Shown here piece after piece: positions 52,924-62,865 of a stretch of DNA of 64,000 nucleotides. Within the stretch, counting starts at the first letter, position 1, and each line of letters starts with the position of its first letter. The position numbers and the translations under genes were made by a program. Source of the stretch: Streptomyces sp. NRRL S-87 (lineage in GTDB: Bacteria; Actinomycetota; Actinomycetes; Streptomycetales; Streptomycetaceae); contig NZ_JOGB01000021.1 in the NCBI RefSeq assembly GCF_000719335.1, forward strand, positions 62,001 through 126,000, read 5' to 3'. The notes under the pieces were generated by a model that was given only the letters and a program-made list of their open reading frames with translations, was not told the origin of the DNA and did not search any database.

Positions 52924-53895
52924 TCAGTTTGATCCCGCGGATACGAGCGTGACCGATCGTTCGGGAGAGAAGCCGCCCCAGCCGCCGTCGGGCAGCCGGG
53001 CGCGCAGTTTCACGGTCCAGACCGTACCTCCGGGCCCGGTGGCGTCGAGGCGCTGGACGGTGCGGCCGACGGGCACGGCGTCGGCGCCCCACTGGACGAC
53101 CGTGGTCGGGCGCCCGTTCACCCAGAGCTCGTACGCGCGGGGCCGGTGGGCCGGGTCCGGCCAGGTCCAGGAGAGCTCGACCGTGCCCGGAGCGGCCGTG
53201 GCCAGGAAGTCCACCGGGACCGTGCCACCGGTGTCCGGCGCCGCGGGGGTGGTGAGGCGGGCGGCGGGGCTGTCGGGGGAGGAGTTCTCGGCGGCGTCCC
53301 GGGCCCGGACGGTGAACGCGTACGCGGTGTGCGGGCGCAGCCCCGTCAGGCGCGTGCCGGTCTCGCGGCCGCCCGCGGTGTGGACCCGTACCCCGCCCTG
53401 GTAGACGTCGTACGCCGTGACGCCGGTGTCGTCGCGGGCGGCGGACCAGACCAGGTGTACGGTGCGGCCGTCCTCGGCCCGGGCGGTGAGCCGGGCGGGG
53501 GCGCCGGGGGCGCGGACGTCGCGTGCCGCCCGGGCGGCGGTCGTCACCCGGGCCGCGCCGGTGGGGTCCGAGAGGTTCCCGGCCGCGTCGCGGGCCCGGA
53601 CGGTGAAGGCGTAGCGCGTGGCGGGGGAGAGGCCGTCGACGTCCACCATGGTCCGCTCGGCGGGGAGTTCGCGCACCAGGACCCCGTCGCGGAAGACCTG
53701 GTACGCGGTGACGCCCGCGCGCGGATCGGCGGCCTCCCACATCACGTGCGCCGAGGTGGCGCTCCCGGACTCGGCCGTCAGCCCGGCGGGGGAGGGCGGC
53801 GGATCGGTGTCCGCCCCCGGGCCGCCGCAGGCGGTCAACGGGACGGAGCACAGGAGGCAGCACAGGACCAGGACCGGGCCGACGGTGCGTCGCAC
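52924..53895 (-). CDS. Lipoprotein with fibronectin type III domains
   Basis: A 323-residue lipoprotein. The lipobox is LTAC-GG at the end of MRRTVGPVLVLCCLLCSVPLTACGG. Two clear FnIII domains follow (AGLTAESGSATSAHVMWEA.. SPATRYAFTVRARDAAGN, and ARLTARAEDGRTVHLVWSA.. RPHTAYAFTVRARDAAEN), and a third, divergent beta-sandwich ends the protein (VELSWTWPDPAHRPRAYELWVNG). Anchored outside the membrane, it probably binds carbohydrate or protein. It has no catalytic domain, which is less usual for FnIII proteins here. Confidence 0.85.
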   Translation of the reverse strand: MRRTVGPVLVLCCLLCSVPLTACGGPGADTDPPPSPAGLTAESGSATSAHVMWEAADPRAGVTAYQVFRDGVLVRELPAERTMVDVDGLSPATRYAFTVRARDAAGNLSDPTGAARVTTAARAARDVRAPGAPARLTARAEDGRTVHLVWSAARDDTGVTAYDVYQGGVRVHTAGGRETGTRLTGLRPHTAYAFTVRARDAAENSSPDSPAARLTTPAAPDTGGTVPVDFLATAAPGTVELSWTWPDPAHRPRAYELWVNGRPTTVVQWGADAVPVGRTVQRLDATGPGGTVWTVKLRARLPDGGWGGFSPERSVTLVSAGSN

Positions 53896-54090
53896 GGCCG
53901 CCCTCCTTCCCTCGCGAGGTCCCCGTCGAGCCCCTGCAGGCTCCCCGTCGAGCTCCTCCCGGGACCGGGTTCAAAGGTCTGGACATATATGACACGAGCG
54001 TCGTGGACACATCAAGACCCTGCGGTCGCCGCTCCGTCGCGGAGCGGCGCGCGCCGCGGTCGTCGGGGCGGCGGATCCCGACGTGTCCGA

Positions 54091-54378
54091 TCACGTCCTG
54101 TTCCACTGCGATCGATGTGCAGGAGCGGTCGGGGCGCCCGGCCCCGGTGGCCCCGCCGGCCGCGGCCACCGCCCCGCCACGGCCAGGCCCAGACGGGCGT
54201 AGCCGGGCAGGACCACGTACACCACCGCCGGCACCACCAGCGCCGTGAGCACCAGGGAGCGCAGGGGCAGGGGGAGTCCGGCCAACGCCGGCCCCAGCAC
54301 CGCCAGCACCGCGGTGATGACCGGGTACACGGCGAGCCAGGTCAGCAGGGCCCGGCGGTGCGCGCCCGGGGCGCTCAC
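54091..54378 (-). CDS. Small membrane protein (two helices)
   Basis: A 95-residue protein with two membrane helices (LLTWLAVYPVITAVLAVLGPAL, and LVLTALVVPAVVYVVLPGYARL) and a Pro/Gly-rich C-terminus. It resembles the membrane tail seen on some antibiotic-biosynthesis-monooxygenase proteins. The start is GTG at 54378, overlapping the stop of the NTF2-like gene by 4 bases, so the two are coupled. Confidence 0.75.
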   Translation of the reverse strand: MSAPGAHRRALLTWLAVYPVITAVLAVLGPALAGLPLPLRSLVLTALVVPAVVYVVLPGYARLGLAVAGRWPRPAGPPGPGAPTAPAHRSQWNRT

Positions 54379-54899
54379 GGGGCGGCCGGGAGGCCGAGGG
54401 CGGGATCGCCGGTGTACGCGCGGGCGAGGCCGAGGGAGTCCTCGAAGATGTCGTAGGCGGCGATCCGGCCGTCGGCGATCGTGAAGACCATGACGAAGGT
54501 GTCGTCCAGGATCTGCCGGGAGGCCGTGAAGCGGTAGGCGAAGCGGCCGGGGATGACGACCTTGGTGCCGTGGCCGGGGGGCCCGGCAGGTACCTCGGTC
54601 ATGCCGTGCACCTCGAACGCGAGGGGCTCGCTGGCGGTGAACAGCTCGGTGAAGAAGTCCCGCAGGGCGTCGTGTCCCTGCCGGACCCCGACCCACGGCA
54701 CGATCCGCGGGTCGCCGGGCACCGTCCAGACCGCGTCCGGGGCGACGAGGGACAGCGCCCGGTCGATGTCGCGGGCGCCGAAGGCGGCGAAGTAGGCGTC
54801 CACGACGGCGGTCGCGTCGGTCGTGGCGGTGGGCGCGTCGGTCGTGGCGGTGGTCGTCGTGGTCGCGGCGGTTGCGGTGGTCGCGGCGGTCGTGCTCAT
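54375..54899 (-). CDS. NTF2/SnoaL-like protein with Thr/Ala repeat leader
   Basis: A 174-residue protein. The first ~40 residues are Thr/Ala-rich low complexity (TTAATTATAATTTTTATT). Then comes an NTF2-like alpha+beta barrel: AVVDAYFAAFGARDIDRALSLVAPDAVWTVPGDPRI, GHDALRDFFTELF, TKVVIPGRFAYRFTASRQILDD and VFTIADGRIAAYDIFEDS. Members bind small hydrophobic ligands or act as isomerases. GGGAGGG precedes the ATG. It is divergent from a LysR regulator, which probably controls it. Confidence 0.85.
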   Translation of the reverse strand: MSTTAATTATAATTTTTATTDAPTATTDATAVVDAYFAAFGARDIDRALSLVAPDAVWTVPGDPRIVPWVGVRQGHDALRDFFTELFTASEPLAFEVHGMTEVPAGPPGHGTKVVIPGRFAYRFTASRQILDDTFVMVFTIADGRIAAYDIFEDSLGLARAYTGDPALGLPAAP

Positions 54900-54985
54900 G
54901 GGTCCCTCCCTGGTGGTCGTCCTCCCGGGCGGGCCGCCCGGGGACGTCTCCACCTTCCGTCACGATCCGCCCCAGGGCGCCCGAT

Positions 54986-55014
54986 GGGCATGCCGGTCTA
55001 TACGATCCATGCCC
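54986..55014. promoter_or_regulatory. LysR-type inverted repeat in divergent promoter
   Basis: GGGCATG (54986-54992) and CATGCCC (55008-55014) are a perfect 7-bp inverted repeat with a 15-base AT-containing spacer, which includes TATACGAT. It lies between the divergent NTF2-like and LysR genes, close to the LysR start. Confidence 0.5.
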
Positions 55015-55026
55015 GGGAGGCATGGA

Positions 55027-55929
55027 ATGGACATGGAACTCCGACTGCTCGGCTACGTCGTCGCGGTCGCGGAAGAGGGCACGGTGAGCGGCGCCGCCCG
55101 GCGCCTCAACCTGACCCAGCCCACCCTCAGCCGCCAGCTCCGCGACCTCGAACGCCGCCTGGGCACCGAACTGTTCGTCCGGACCGGGCGCGGCCTCACC
55201 GCCACCCCGGCCGGCCTGGCGCTCGCCCAGCGGGCCCGCGCCGTGCTCGCCGGGGCCGAGGCGGCGCTCGAGGACGTGCGCCGGGCCGCGCAGGGGCGGA
55301 CCGGGCGGCTCACCGTCGCGTTCGCCGGCTCCGGCATCAACGGCCCGCTGGGCGCCGCGCTCGGCACGGTCCGCACCCGACTCCCCGACGTCGACCTCCG
55401 GCTCATCGAGAGCTTCGACGACGAGGAGATGTCACGGGGCGTCCTCGACGGCACGTACGACGTCGCGGTCCAGCGCCTGCCGCTGGCGGACAACCGGCTG
55501 CGCACGCAGCCCTGGTGGCGCGAGCCGCTCACGCTCTTCCTCCCCGAGCAGCACCGGCTGGCCCGCGGCCGCCGGCCACTGCCGCCGGTACCGGCCCGCG
55601 TCCTCGGCGAGGTGCCCCTGGTGCTGTGGCCGCGGGAGGTCTCGCCCCGCTCGTACGACGAGGTCATCGGCCTCGCCCAACGGGCCGGCGTCAGCCCGCT
55701 CGTCGCCGCCGAGGGACGCAGCGTCCCCACGGTCCTGGCCCTGGTCGCGGCGGGGTTCGGCGCGGCCGTGCTGGCCGACTCCATGCGCGTGCTGCGCCGC
55801 GTCGGCGTGACGCCGCGCCCCGTCGCCGACACGGTCACGACGCTGCACCTGGTCCGGCACGCCGAACGGGAGTCGGTGCTCCTCGACCGCTTCCTCGACC
55901 TGCTCAGGGCCCCCGCGTCCGGGGGCTGA
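55027..55929 (+). CDS. LysR-family transcriptional regulator
   Basis: A 300-residue LysR regulator. The helix-turn-helix covers residues 1-60 (ELRLLGYVVAVAEEGTVSGAARRLNLTQPTLSRQLRDLERRLGTELF). The periplasmic-binding-like effector domain runs from about 90 to 295 (GRLTVAFAGSGINGPLGA). The ATG at 55027 follows GGGAGG. Divergent orientation and the palindrome suggest it activates the NTF2-like/membrane pair. Confidence 0.92.
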   Translation: MDMELRLLGYVVAVAEEGTVSGAARRLNLTQPTLSRQLRDLERRLGTELFVRTGRGLTATPAGLALAQRARAVLAGAEAALEDVRRAAQGRTGRLTVAFAGSGINGPLGAALGTVRTRLPDVDLRLIESFDDEEMSRGVLDGTYDVAVQRLPLADNRLRTQPWWREPLTLFLPEQHRLARGRRPLPPVPARVLGEVPLVLWPREVSPRSYDEVIGLAQRAGVSPLVAAEGRSVPTVLALVAAGFGAAVLADSMRVLRRVGVTPRPVADTVTTLHLVRHAERESVLLDRFLDLLRAPASGG

Positions 55930-56040
55930 GAGGGGCCCCGCCGCCGGGCGCCGCGCCCGTCACCCTCGGTCAACCACCCGGACGGCCGACACGTCGTTCC
56001 CCCGTCGGGCCGCGCGACTGCGCCACGATGTGGGCCGAAT

Positions 56041-56108
56041 GCCGCATCCTCCGGGCCCGGCCGCACGGGCCGGGCAAGCCCGGACCCCTCCTCTGTGGCC
56101 GATGCGGC
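56041..56108 (+). ncRNA. Structured leader upstream of a small membrane gene
   Basis: Outer arms GCCGCATC (56041-56048) and GATGCGGC (56101-56108) enclose an 8-bp inner hairpin, GCCCGGCC (56055-56062) / GGCCGGGC (56068-56075). The outer right arm ends just before the ribosome binding site TAGGAGG. This could be an attenuator or a cis-regulatory RNA; no known class matches. Confidence 0.4.
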
Positions 56109-56121
56109 GTAGGAGGTTCCG

Positions 56122-56316
56122 ATGGCCGTTTCCATCTCCGTGATCCTGCTGCTCCTCATCCTGGCGGTGATCTTCGTGCGCAGCGGCGGGCTGAAGTTCT
56201 CCCACGCGCTGGTGTGCCTGCTGCTCGGCTTCTACCTGGCGAGCAGCAGCATCGCGCCCACCATCCACGACGGCCTGTCCGCGACCGCGGACGTCGTCGG
56301 CAGCCTGCGGCCCTGA
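56122..56316 (+). CDS. Small membrane protein, hypothetical
   Basis: A 64-residue protein with two hydrophobic helices (MAVSISVILLLLILAVIFVRSGG, ALVCLLLGFYLASSSI) and the tail APTIHDGLSATADVVGSLRP. Similar small proteins are common in Streptomyces. AGGAGG lies 6 bases upstream. Function is unknown. Confidence 0.8.
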   Translation: MAVSISVILLLLILAVIFVRSGGLKFSHALVCLLLGFYLASSSIAPTIHDGLSATADVVGSLRP

Positions 56317-56454
56317 CGCCGGCAACCCCCTTTCACGACACCCGTGTTGCGCGTGCGTGAATCATGACCCGCCGGTATGGATTCCTCGGGCAACGGGTTC
56401 TACCGTCGGGCGGCGGCGCGACCCCGTACGCCCGAAAGACGGAGGAATTCCCGG

Positions 56455-58041
56455 ATGTTCCGAAGAGCGCTGAACTGCGCAGTGGTGCCGGCCCTGGCGG
56501 TCGCCGCGGCCCTGACGGGGGCGGTCCCCGCCCGTGCCGACGGGATACCCAACGCCCCCGGCCACCGCCTCGTCAGCCAGTACGACGGGGCACCCGCGAC
56601 GGCGGCGCCCGTCCCCGGCCAGGCCCCGCCGCAGCACCCCTTCCTCGCGCCCAGCGGACGCAGCGGCATGCACGCCGACGCCGCCGGCAGCGCCACCTAC
56701 CCCTGGTCCGGGCCGCTCGGCCGGAACCCGCGGGTGACCAGCAGGAAGATCGCCGCCCTCGGTGGCGAGTGCGCCACCGCCACGTTCGACTCCGGCGGCC
56801 GCCTCGTCACCGTCTGCGGCACCTTCGCGGGCTTCGAGGTGAAGCTCCTCGACCCGCGCACGCTCGACACCCTCGCCGAGTACGCGCTGCCGCAACGGTC
56901 CTCGACCGTCGAGGCCGTCACCCGCCTCGACTTCTCGAAGATCTTCAAGGACACCTCGGGCGGCGCGTACTTCTACCTCGACGACCAGGACCGGGCCGTC
57001 CTCGCCGACTCCCGCCAGCACGTCCTGCGCCTGGCGCACGCCCAGGGCCCCGACGGCACCTGGAGCTTCACGGTCGCGGACGACTGGGACCTGACCGGGG
57101 TCGTCCCGCACGACTGCATCGGCTGGACCAACCTGTGGCCCAGCGGCACCTGCGACCCCGTCACCTCCGTCATGCCGGACTGGCAGGGCCGGATCTGGTG
57201 GGTGACCCGGCTCGGCCGGGTCGGCACCGTCGACCCCCGGACCTCCGCGATCCGCTCGGTGCAGCTGACGGGCGAGGAGATCCAGAACTCCTTCTCGGTG
57301 GCCGAGGACGGCGTCTCCATCGTCACCGACCACGCCCTCTACAGCTTCGCCGCCACCCCCGACGGCACCCCGCGCGTCCAGTGGCGGCAGACGTACGACC
57401 GCGGCACCGGCACCAAGCCCGGCTCGGTGAACCAGGGTTCGGGCACCACCCCGGACCTGTTCGGCGACCCCGCGGCGCCCGGTGGCGGCTACGTGGCCAT
57501 CACCGACAACGCGGACGACCGCATGAACGTCCTCGTCTTCCGCCGCGGCCGGGACGTCGCCGACGGCGACCGCCTGGTGTGCCGGGTCCCCGTCTTCGGC
57601 GCCGGGGCGTCCACCACCGACAACTCCCTGATCAGCTGGGGCAACAGCCTCGTCGTCGAGAACAACTACGGCTACGAGAACGTCACCAGCCTGCTGCTGG
57701 GCAAGAGCGTGGTCGGCGGCGTCACCCGCATCGACGTCCGCCCCGACGGCAGCGGCTGCGACACCGTGTGGGAGAGCGCGATCCGGTCCCCCTCGACCGT
57801 ACCGAAGCTGTCGACCGCCAACGGGCTGCTCTACTTCTACGAGAAGGAGCCCAACGTCTGGGGCATCGACGCCTGGTACCTGACCGCCGTCGACTTCCGC
57901 ACCGGCGAGCGGCGCTGGCGCCGGCTGACCGGCACGGGCCCGCTGTACGACAACAACTGGGCCCCGATCACCCTCGGCCCGGACGGCACCGCGTACGTCG
58001 GCGTGTTCAACGGCATCGTGGCGGTCCGCGACGACGGCTGA
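56455..58041 (+). CDS. Secreted protein, probable beta-propeller, hypothetical
   Basis: A 528-residue secreted protein. A signal peptide ends near AVPARA (MFRRALNCAVVPALAVAAALTG). The rest is beta-rich, with repeated Trp/Gly/Asp segments such as VMPDWQGRIWWVTRLGRVGTVDP, VAEDGVSIVTDHALYSFA and LTAVDFRTGERRWRRLTG, as in PQQ/YWTD-type propellers. No catalytic motif is clear. GGAGG precedes the ATG at 56455. It ends in a strong terminator and appears to be monocistronic. Confidence 0.75.
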   Translation: MFRRALNCAVVPALAVAAALTGAVPARADGIPNAPGHRLVSQYDGAPATAAPVPGQAPPQHPFLAPSGRSGMHADAAGSATYPWSGPLGRNPRVTSRKIAALGGECATATFDSGGRLVTVCGTFAGFEVKLLDPRTLDTLAEYALPQRSSTVEAVTRLDFSKIFKDTSGGAYFYLDDQDRAVLADSRQHVLRLAHAQGPDGTWSFTVADDWDLTGVVPHDCIGWTNLWPSGTCDPVTSVMPDWQGRIWWVTRLGRVGTVDPRTSAIRSVQLTGEEIQNSFSVAEDGVSIVTDHALYSFAATPDGTPRVQWRQTYDRGTGTKPGSVNQGSGTTPDLFGDPAAPGGGYVAITDNADDRMNVLVFRRGRDVADGDRLVCRVPVFGAGASTTDNSLISWGNSLVVENNYGYENVTSLLLGKSVVGGVTRIDVRPDGSGCDTVWESAIRSPSTVPKLSTANGLLYFYEKEPNVWGIDAWYLTAVDFRTGERRWRRLTGTGPLYDNNWAPITLGPDGTAYVGVFNGIVAVRDDG

Positions 58042-58069
58042 CGCCGGCCCGGCGGCGGTCGGGACCGGC

Positions 58070-58108
58070 CCGCGGTACGGGCGCCCGGACGGGGCGCCCG
58101 TACCGCGG
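58070..58108. terminator. Strong bidirectional terminator
   Basis: A perfect 17-bp stem, CCGCGGTACGGGCGCCC (58070-58086) / GGGCGCCCGTACCGCGG (58092-58108), with a 5-base loop, between convergent genes. Confidence 0.88.
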
Positions 58109-58125
58109 GGACGCGGGGGAGGGCG

Positions 58126-59448
<1,323 letters not shown>

Positions 59449-60096
59449 TCACAGACAGCGTGCCGCCCCGACCCCCTCGGCTCCCGCCGTCCCGGCCCCC
59501 GGCCCCTCGTCGACCAGCCCCACGACGTGGTCCGTGATCGTGTCGAGCAGGTCCGCCGCGGCCGCCGCGTCCCCGAGGACCAGGAAGTTCAGCGTCAGCC
59601 CGTCGGTCATGGCGGCCAGGTAGCGGGCCAGCTGCTCGACGGGCACCCGGGGCGCGAAGCCCGTGGCCGCCCGCAGTTCCTCGATCAGCTCGCGGAACGT
59701 GGCGGAGTACATCTCGTACTGACGGCGCGCCAGGTGGCCGAGCCCGGGGCGCCGCAGGGCGTACTGGGTGAGCTCGTACGTGAGCATGTGCTCGCCCGGA
59801 CGGGTGCAGACGTGGTCCCAGTACGCCTGGAACCCGGCGCGGATCGTCTCGCGGAGGGTGCCCCGCGGGCGCAGCGCCTGGCGCACCACCGCGATGTAGT
59901 GCTCCGTGATGGCCTCGATGACGGACTCCAGGAGCGCCTCCTTGGACTCGAAGCAGTAGTGGAAGACGCTCAGCGACACGCCCGCCTCGGCGGCGATCGA
60001 CCGGGTGGTCGTGTTCGGGACCCCGTCGCGGGTCATGGCGCGGATCGCCGCCTCGGTCAGCTGCCGGCGCCGCTCGGCCGAGGGCATGCGTGCCAT
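59449..60096 (-). CDS. TetR-family transcriptional regulator
   Basis: A 215-residue TetR protein. The helix-turn-helix is in RRRQLTEAAIRAMTRDGVPNTTTRSIAAEAGVSLSVFHYCFESKEAL (residues 9-55); the C-terminal domain is BetI-like (GLTLNFLVLGDAAAAADLL). It lies between the serine hydrolase and the dipeptidase on the same strand. Its ligand and targets are unknown. Confidence 0.88.
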   Translation of the reverse strand: MARMPSAERRRQLTEAAIRAMTRDGVPNTTTRSIAAEAGVSLSVFHYCFESKEALLESVIEAITEHYIAVVRQALRPRGTLRETIRAGFQAYWDHVCTRPGEHMLTYELTQYALRRPGLGHLARRQYEMYSATFRELIEELRAATGFAPRVPVEQLARYLAAMTDGLTLNFLVLGDAAAAADLLDTITDHVVGLVDEGPGAGTAGAEGVGAARCL

Positions 60097-60157
60097 GTCG
60101 TGGTCCCTTCGCTGTCGTTCCCGTGCCCGCCGGCCGCGCCGTGGCCCCGTACGAAGC

Positions 60158-60204
60158 GGCCGGGGCCGACCGGATCCGAGGTGCTGATCCGGCCGGCCCC
60201 GGCC
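60158..60204 (-). terminator. Terminator of the dipeptidase gene
   Basis: GGCCGGGGCCG-A-CCGGATC (60158-60176) pairs with GATCCGG-C-CGGCCCCGGCC (60186-60204), a 19-bp stem with one mismatch, between the dipeptidase and TetR genes. Confidence 0.8.
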
Positions 60205-60222
60205 CAGGGTCTCGCGGCGGCG

Positions 60223-62346
60223 TCAGTCGCTGTAGACGCCCACGTCGTAGAGGGAGTAGCCCCACCCGGTGCCGCGCGTCACCCCGTGCACCCGCAGGTA
60301 GCGGGCCGGGGTGCCGGCGAACCGGACCGTGTCGAGGCCTCCGTCGCCCTCGGAAGTGGACCATACCGTCTGCCAGTTCGAGCCGTCCGCGGACAGCTCG
60401 ATCCGGTACCCGCGTCCGTACGCCCGCTCCCAGTCGAGGACGACCTTCCTGACCAGCTGCGTGGATCCGAGGTCGAGCCGGAGCCACTGGTCGTCGCTCC
60501 ACTCGCTGGCCCAGCGGGTGCCCCGGTCGCCGTCCACGGCCCGGCCGGGCGCGTAGCTCACGAACGGGTTCCACCACTCGGTCGAGGAGGCCGCGGCCGG
60601 TGCGCCGGCCGCCAGGTCGACCCCGGCGCGGTGGTGCTCCGAGGCCCCCCACGTCCCGAGGTAGGACTCGGCGCCCTTCATCAGGTCGTCGACCACGTCC
60701 TGGCCGCCGGTGACCCGGATGTCCTCGATCCAGTCCGGCACCATGCCGTAGTGGGCGCCGCCGTCGGTGTTGAAGTCCCAGGTGCGCTGGCCGGTGACCT
60801 GCCGGTCGAGCAGCGACCCGCCGTCCGCGCTGCGGAAGGGGTACTTGACCGGGTTGGCCGCGTCCGCCCCGCGCGGGGCCGGCCAGCCGCCGACGCCGTT
60901 CATGTCGGTGCCGACGCCGATCCCGACGTGGTACTTCTCGCGCAGCGCCTTGGTGCGGCGGGCCTCGGCGGTGAAGCCCTCGGAGCCGTTCATGTACTGG
61001 CCGAGGAAGCCACCGAGCTTGTAGAGGCGCTCGGTCCAGTCCGTGTCCATCCAGCTGTGCGAGGAGATGACGCCCGGGTAGTTCTCCGACTCCAGGATGT
61101 CGAGGGACCGGTTCGCGGCCTTCACGCTCATGTGGTCGAGTTCGAGCATCATCTTGCGCTTCATCATCCCGCGCAGGGCGTACTCGCCGAGGTCGGTCAG
61201 GCCGCGGGAGTTGCACTGCGCGGACGCCGCGTAGCCGGGGAACGAGACGCCCTCGGGCAGCCTCTTCACGGCCGCCGGCGCGGCGGCGGCGTTCAGGCCG
61301 ATGGGGTTGTCGTGCTGCGGACCGGTGCACTCCTCGGTCTTCCAGAAGGTGCCGGTGGACAGGAACTGGCCGACGTTGATGGCCACGCCGAGCGCCCCGG
61401 AGTCGAAGCGCACGCCGCACAGGGCGTTGTCGAACTTGTGGCACAGGAACATGCTGCGCACGCCCAGTCCGTACAGCTCGTCCAGACCGCGGTCGATGTC
61501 CGCCTTGCTGCACTGCGCGACGTCGAGGATCTGCTTGCAGCCGAAGGGCTCGGAGGTCTCGACGCCGAGGACGACGGCGAGCTTGCCCTGCTTGATGACC
61601 TCGCGGGCCTGCGCGGAGTCCGTGACGATGCGGAACCAGCCCTTGCCCGGGCCGCCGTACATCTTGTCGATGTAGTCCTGCATCTCGTAGGTCTTGCGCG
61701 CCTCCAGGCGGATGGCGGTCATCTCGTCGCAGGTGCGGTCCTTGAAGAAGTAGACCGAGCAGATGACCCCGTTGGTGACGAGGTCGTTGACGAGGACGCG
61801 CTGGCCGCCGCGCCAGGCCCGCTCGACCCAGGCGTAGTACGTCTGGGTGTGGGTCAGCGAGTCATGGGCGGGCCAGTCCTTGAACGTGGGCCAGCCGACG
61901 GGGTCGTGCTTGCCGTCGCCGCCCTTGGTGATCATGTCGAACACGGCCAGGGAGCCGTCGGGGTAGTGCTCGGGGCAGTCCTTGAGGGCGTCGGCGATGC
62001 CGTCCTGGGAGAACGGCTTGCCGCAGATGAGGCGGCCGCCGAAGCCCTCGTTGGACATCAGGTGGACGTGGTCGTCGACGAAGCCGCGCACCTTGCCGTC
62101 AGCGTCGGTGCCCTTGAACGGCTCGCCCGTGACGTTGATCTGCGAGTCGGGGGCGGGGCGGGCGGTGGGGTTCCACCAGCCCTCCTGGGTGGTGTCCGCG
62201 GAGGAACTGGTGGCCGGGCCGAGGAGTACGGCCACCACGGCGAGGATCACCGACAGGACGGCCGCCGGCCGCCTGGTCGAACGGGAGCGGGCGCCCCTCG
62301 GGCGCGGGGGCGCCGGGCGCGGATGTGGGGTCATGGGTACGTCCAT
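60223..62346 (-). CDS. Secreted membrane-dipeptidase-like enzyme with C-terminal discoidin domain
   Basis: A 707-residue secreted protein. A twin-Arg-like basic N-terminus is followed by a hydrophobic signal (AAVLSVILAVVAVLLGPATSSSA). The central amidohydrolase-like region (about 60-560) shows GFVDDHVHLMSNEGFGG (metal HxH), HDNPIGLN, MMLELDHMSVKAANRSLD, GVISSHSWMDTDW and GVGTDMNG. The C-terminal ~150 residues form a galactose-binding F5/8 type C domain (FVSYAPGRAVDGDRGTRWASEWSDDQWLRLDLGS). The ATG at 62346 is chosen, with 62334 as an alternative. Confidence 0.8.
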   Translation of the reverse strand: MDVPMTPHPRPAPPRPRGARSRSTRRPAAVLSVILAVVAVLLGPATSSSADTTQEGWWNPTARPAPDSQINVTGEPFKGTDADGKVRGFVDDHVHLMSNEGFGGRLICGKPFSQDGIADALKDCPEHYPDGSLAVFDMITKGGDGKHDPVGWPTFKDWPAHDSLTHTQTYYAWVERAWRGGQRVLVNDLVTNGVICSVYFFKDRTCDEMTAIRLEARKTYEMQDYIDKMYGGPGKGWFRIVTDSAQAREVIKQGKLAVVLGVETSEPFGCKQILDVAQCSKADIDRGLDELYGLGVRSMFLCHKFDNALCGVRFDSGALGVAINVGQFLSTGTFWKTEECTGPQHDNPIGLNAAAAPAAVKRLPEGVSFPGYAASAQCNSRGLTDLGEYALRGMMKRKMMLELDHMSVKAANRSLDILESENYPGVISSHSWMDTDWTERLYKLGGFLGQYMNGSEGFTAEARRTKALREKYHVGIGVGTDMNGVGGWPAPRGADAANPVKYPFRSADGGSLLDRQVTGQRTWDFNTDGGAHYGMVPDWIEDIRVTGGQDVVDDLMKGAESYLGTWGASEHHRAGVDLAAGAPAAASSTEWWNPFVSYAPGRAVDGDRGTRWASEWSDDQWLRLDLGSTQLVRKVVLDWERAYGRGYRIELSADGSNWQTVWSTSEGDGGLDTVRFAGTPARYLRVHGVTRGTGWGYSLYDVGVYSD

Positions 62347-62370
62347 GTCTTCGGGCGGTGGGGACGCTCT

Positions 62371-62435
62371 GCGGCATTGCGGAGGTACGGCGGTGCGGCG
62401 GTACGGGCAGTGCGGCGGTACGGCAGTGCGGCGGT
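62371..62435. repeat. Short tandem repeat upstream of the dipeptidase
   Basis: Imperfect copies of GCGGCGGTACGGCAGT recur about every 15-16 bases just upstream of the dipeptidase start. The array may overlap its promoter. Confidence 0.65.
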
Positions 62436-62803
62436 GCTGCGCGGAACGCGCGGCCCTTCCCTGCGTCGTGTGACGCGACAGGCCTTCTTGACATGTCCGC
62501 GCTCATGGATCCGCTCCGAGAATCGCTACTGGTGCGTAAAGAGTCAAGGGTCCGGGACGCTTGACCTGATGCCCCGTCGGATCCGCTCCGCGCGGGGTCG
62601 AGTGCGGCCCGATCCGAGCGGGGGCCTTCGTGCTTCGCCGCCTCGTCCCGCCCCGGCCCCGCGACCCGCTCGCCGTCCTCGCCCCCGGCGAGCGCGGCCG
62701 GCCCCGCTCCGGGCGCGGCCGGCCCGGCCCCGGCGCGGCCGGCCCCCTTCAAACAAGGACAAGCCCGGGCGAAGCCTGTGACGTATCGCTCGGTGGACAC
62801 CCC
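62436..62803. other. Intergenic region before gap
   Basis: No gene with Streptomyces coding bias is seen in the rest of this 519-base gap. Around 62695-62750 a GCGCGGCCGGCCC-like motif is repeated three times and could form hairpins. Confidence 0.45.
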
Positions 62804-62834
62804 TTGATCGATCAAATATGGGAGGGGTTAGCAT
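62804..62834 (+). promoter_or_regulatory. gap promoter with 12-bp palindrome
   Basis: TTGATCGATCAA (62804-62815) is a perfect palindrome that covers a TTGATC -35-like hexamer. TAGCAT (62829-62834) follows as a -10. The gap start is at 62866. Confidence 0.55.
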
Positions 62835-62865
62835 ATGAGCGCCGCCTAGCTCGAAAGATAATCCT

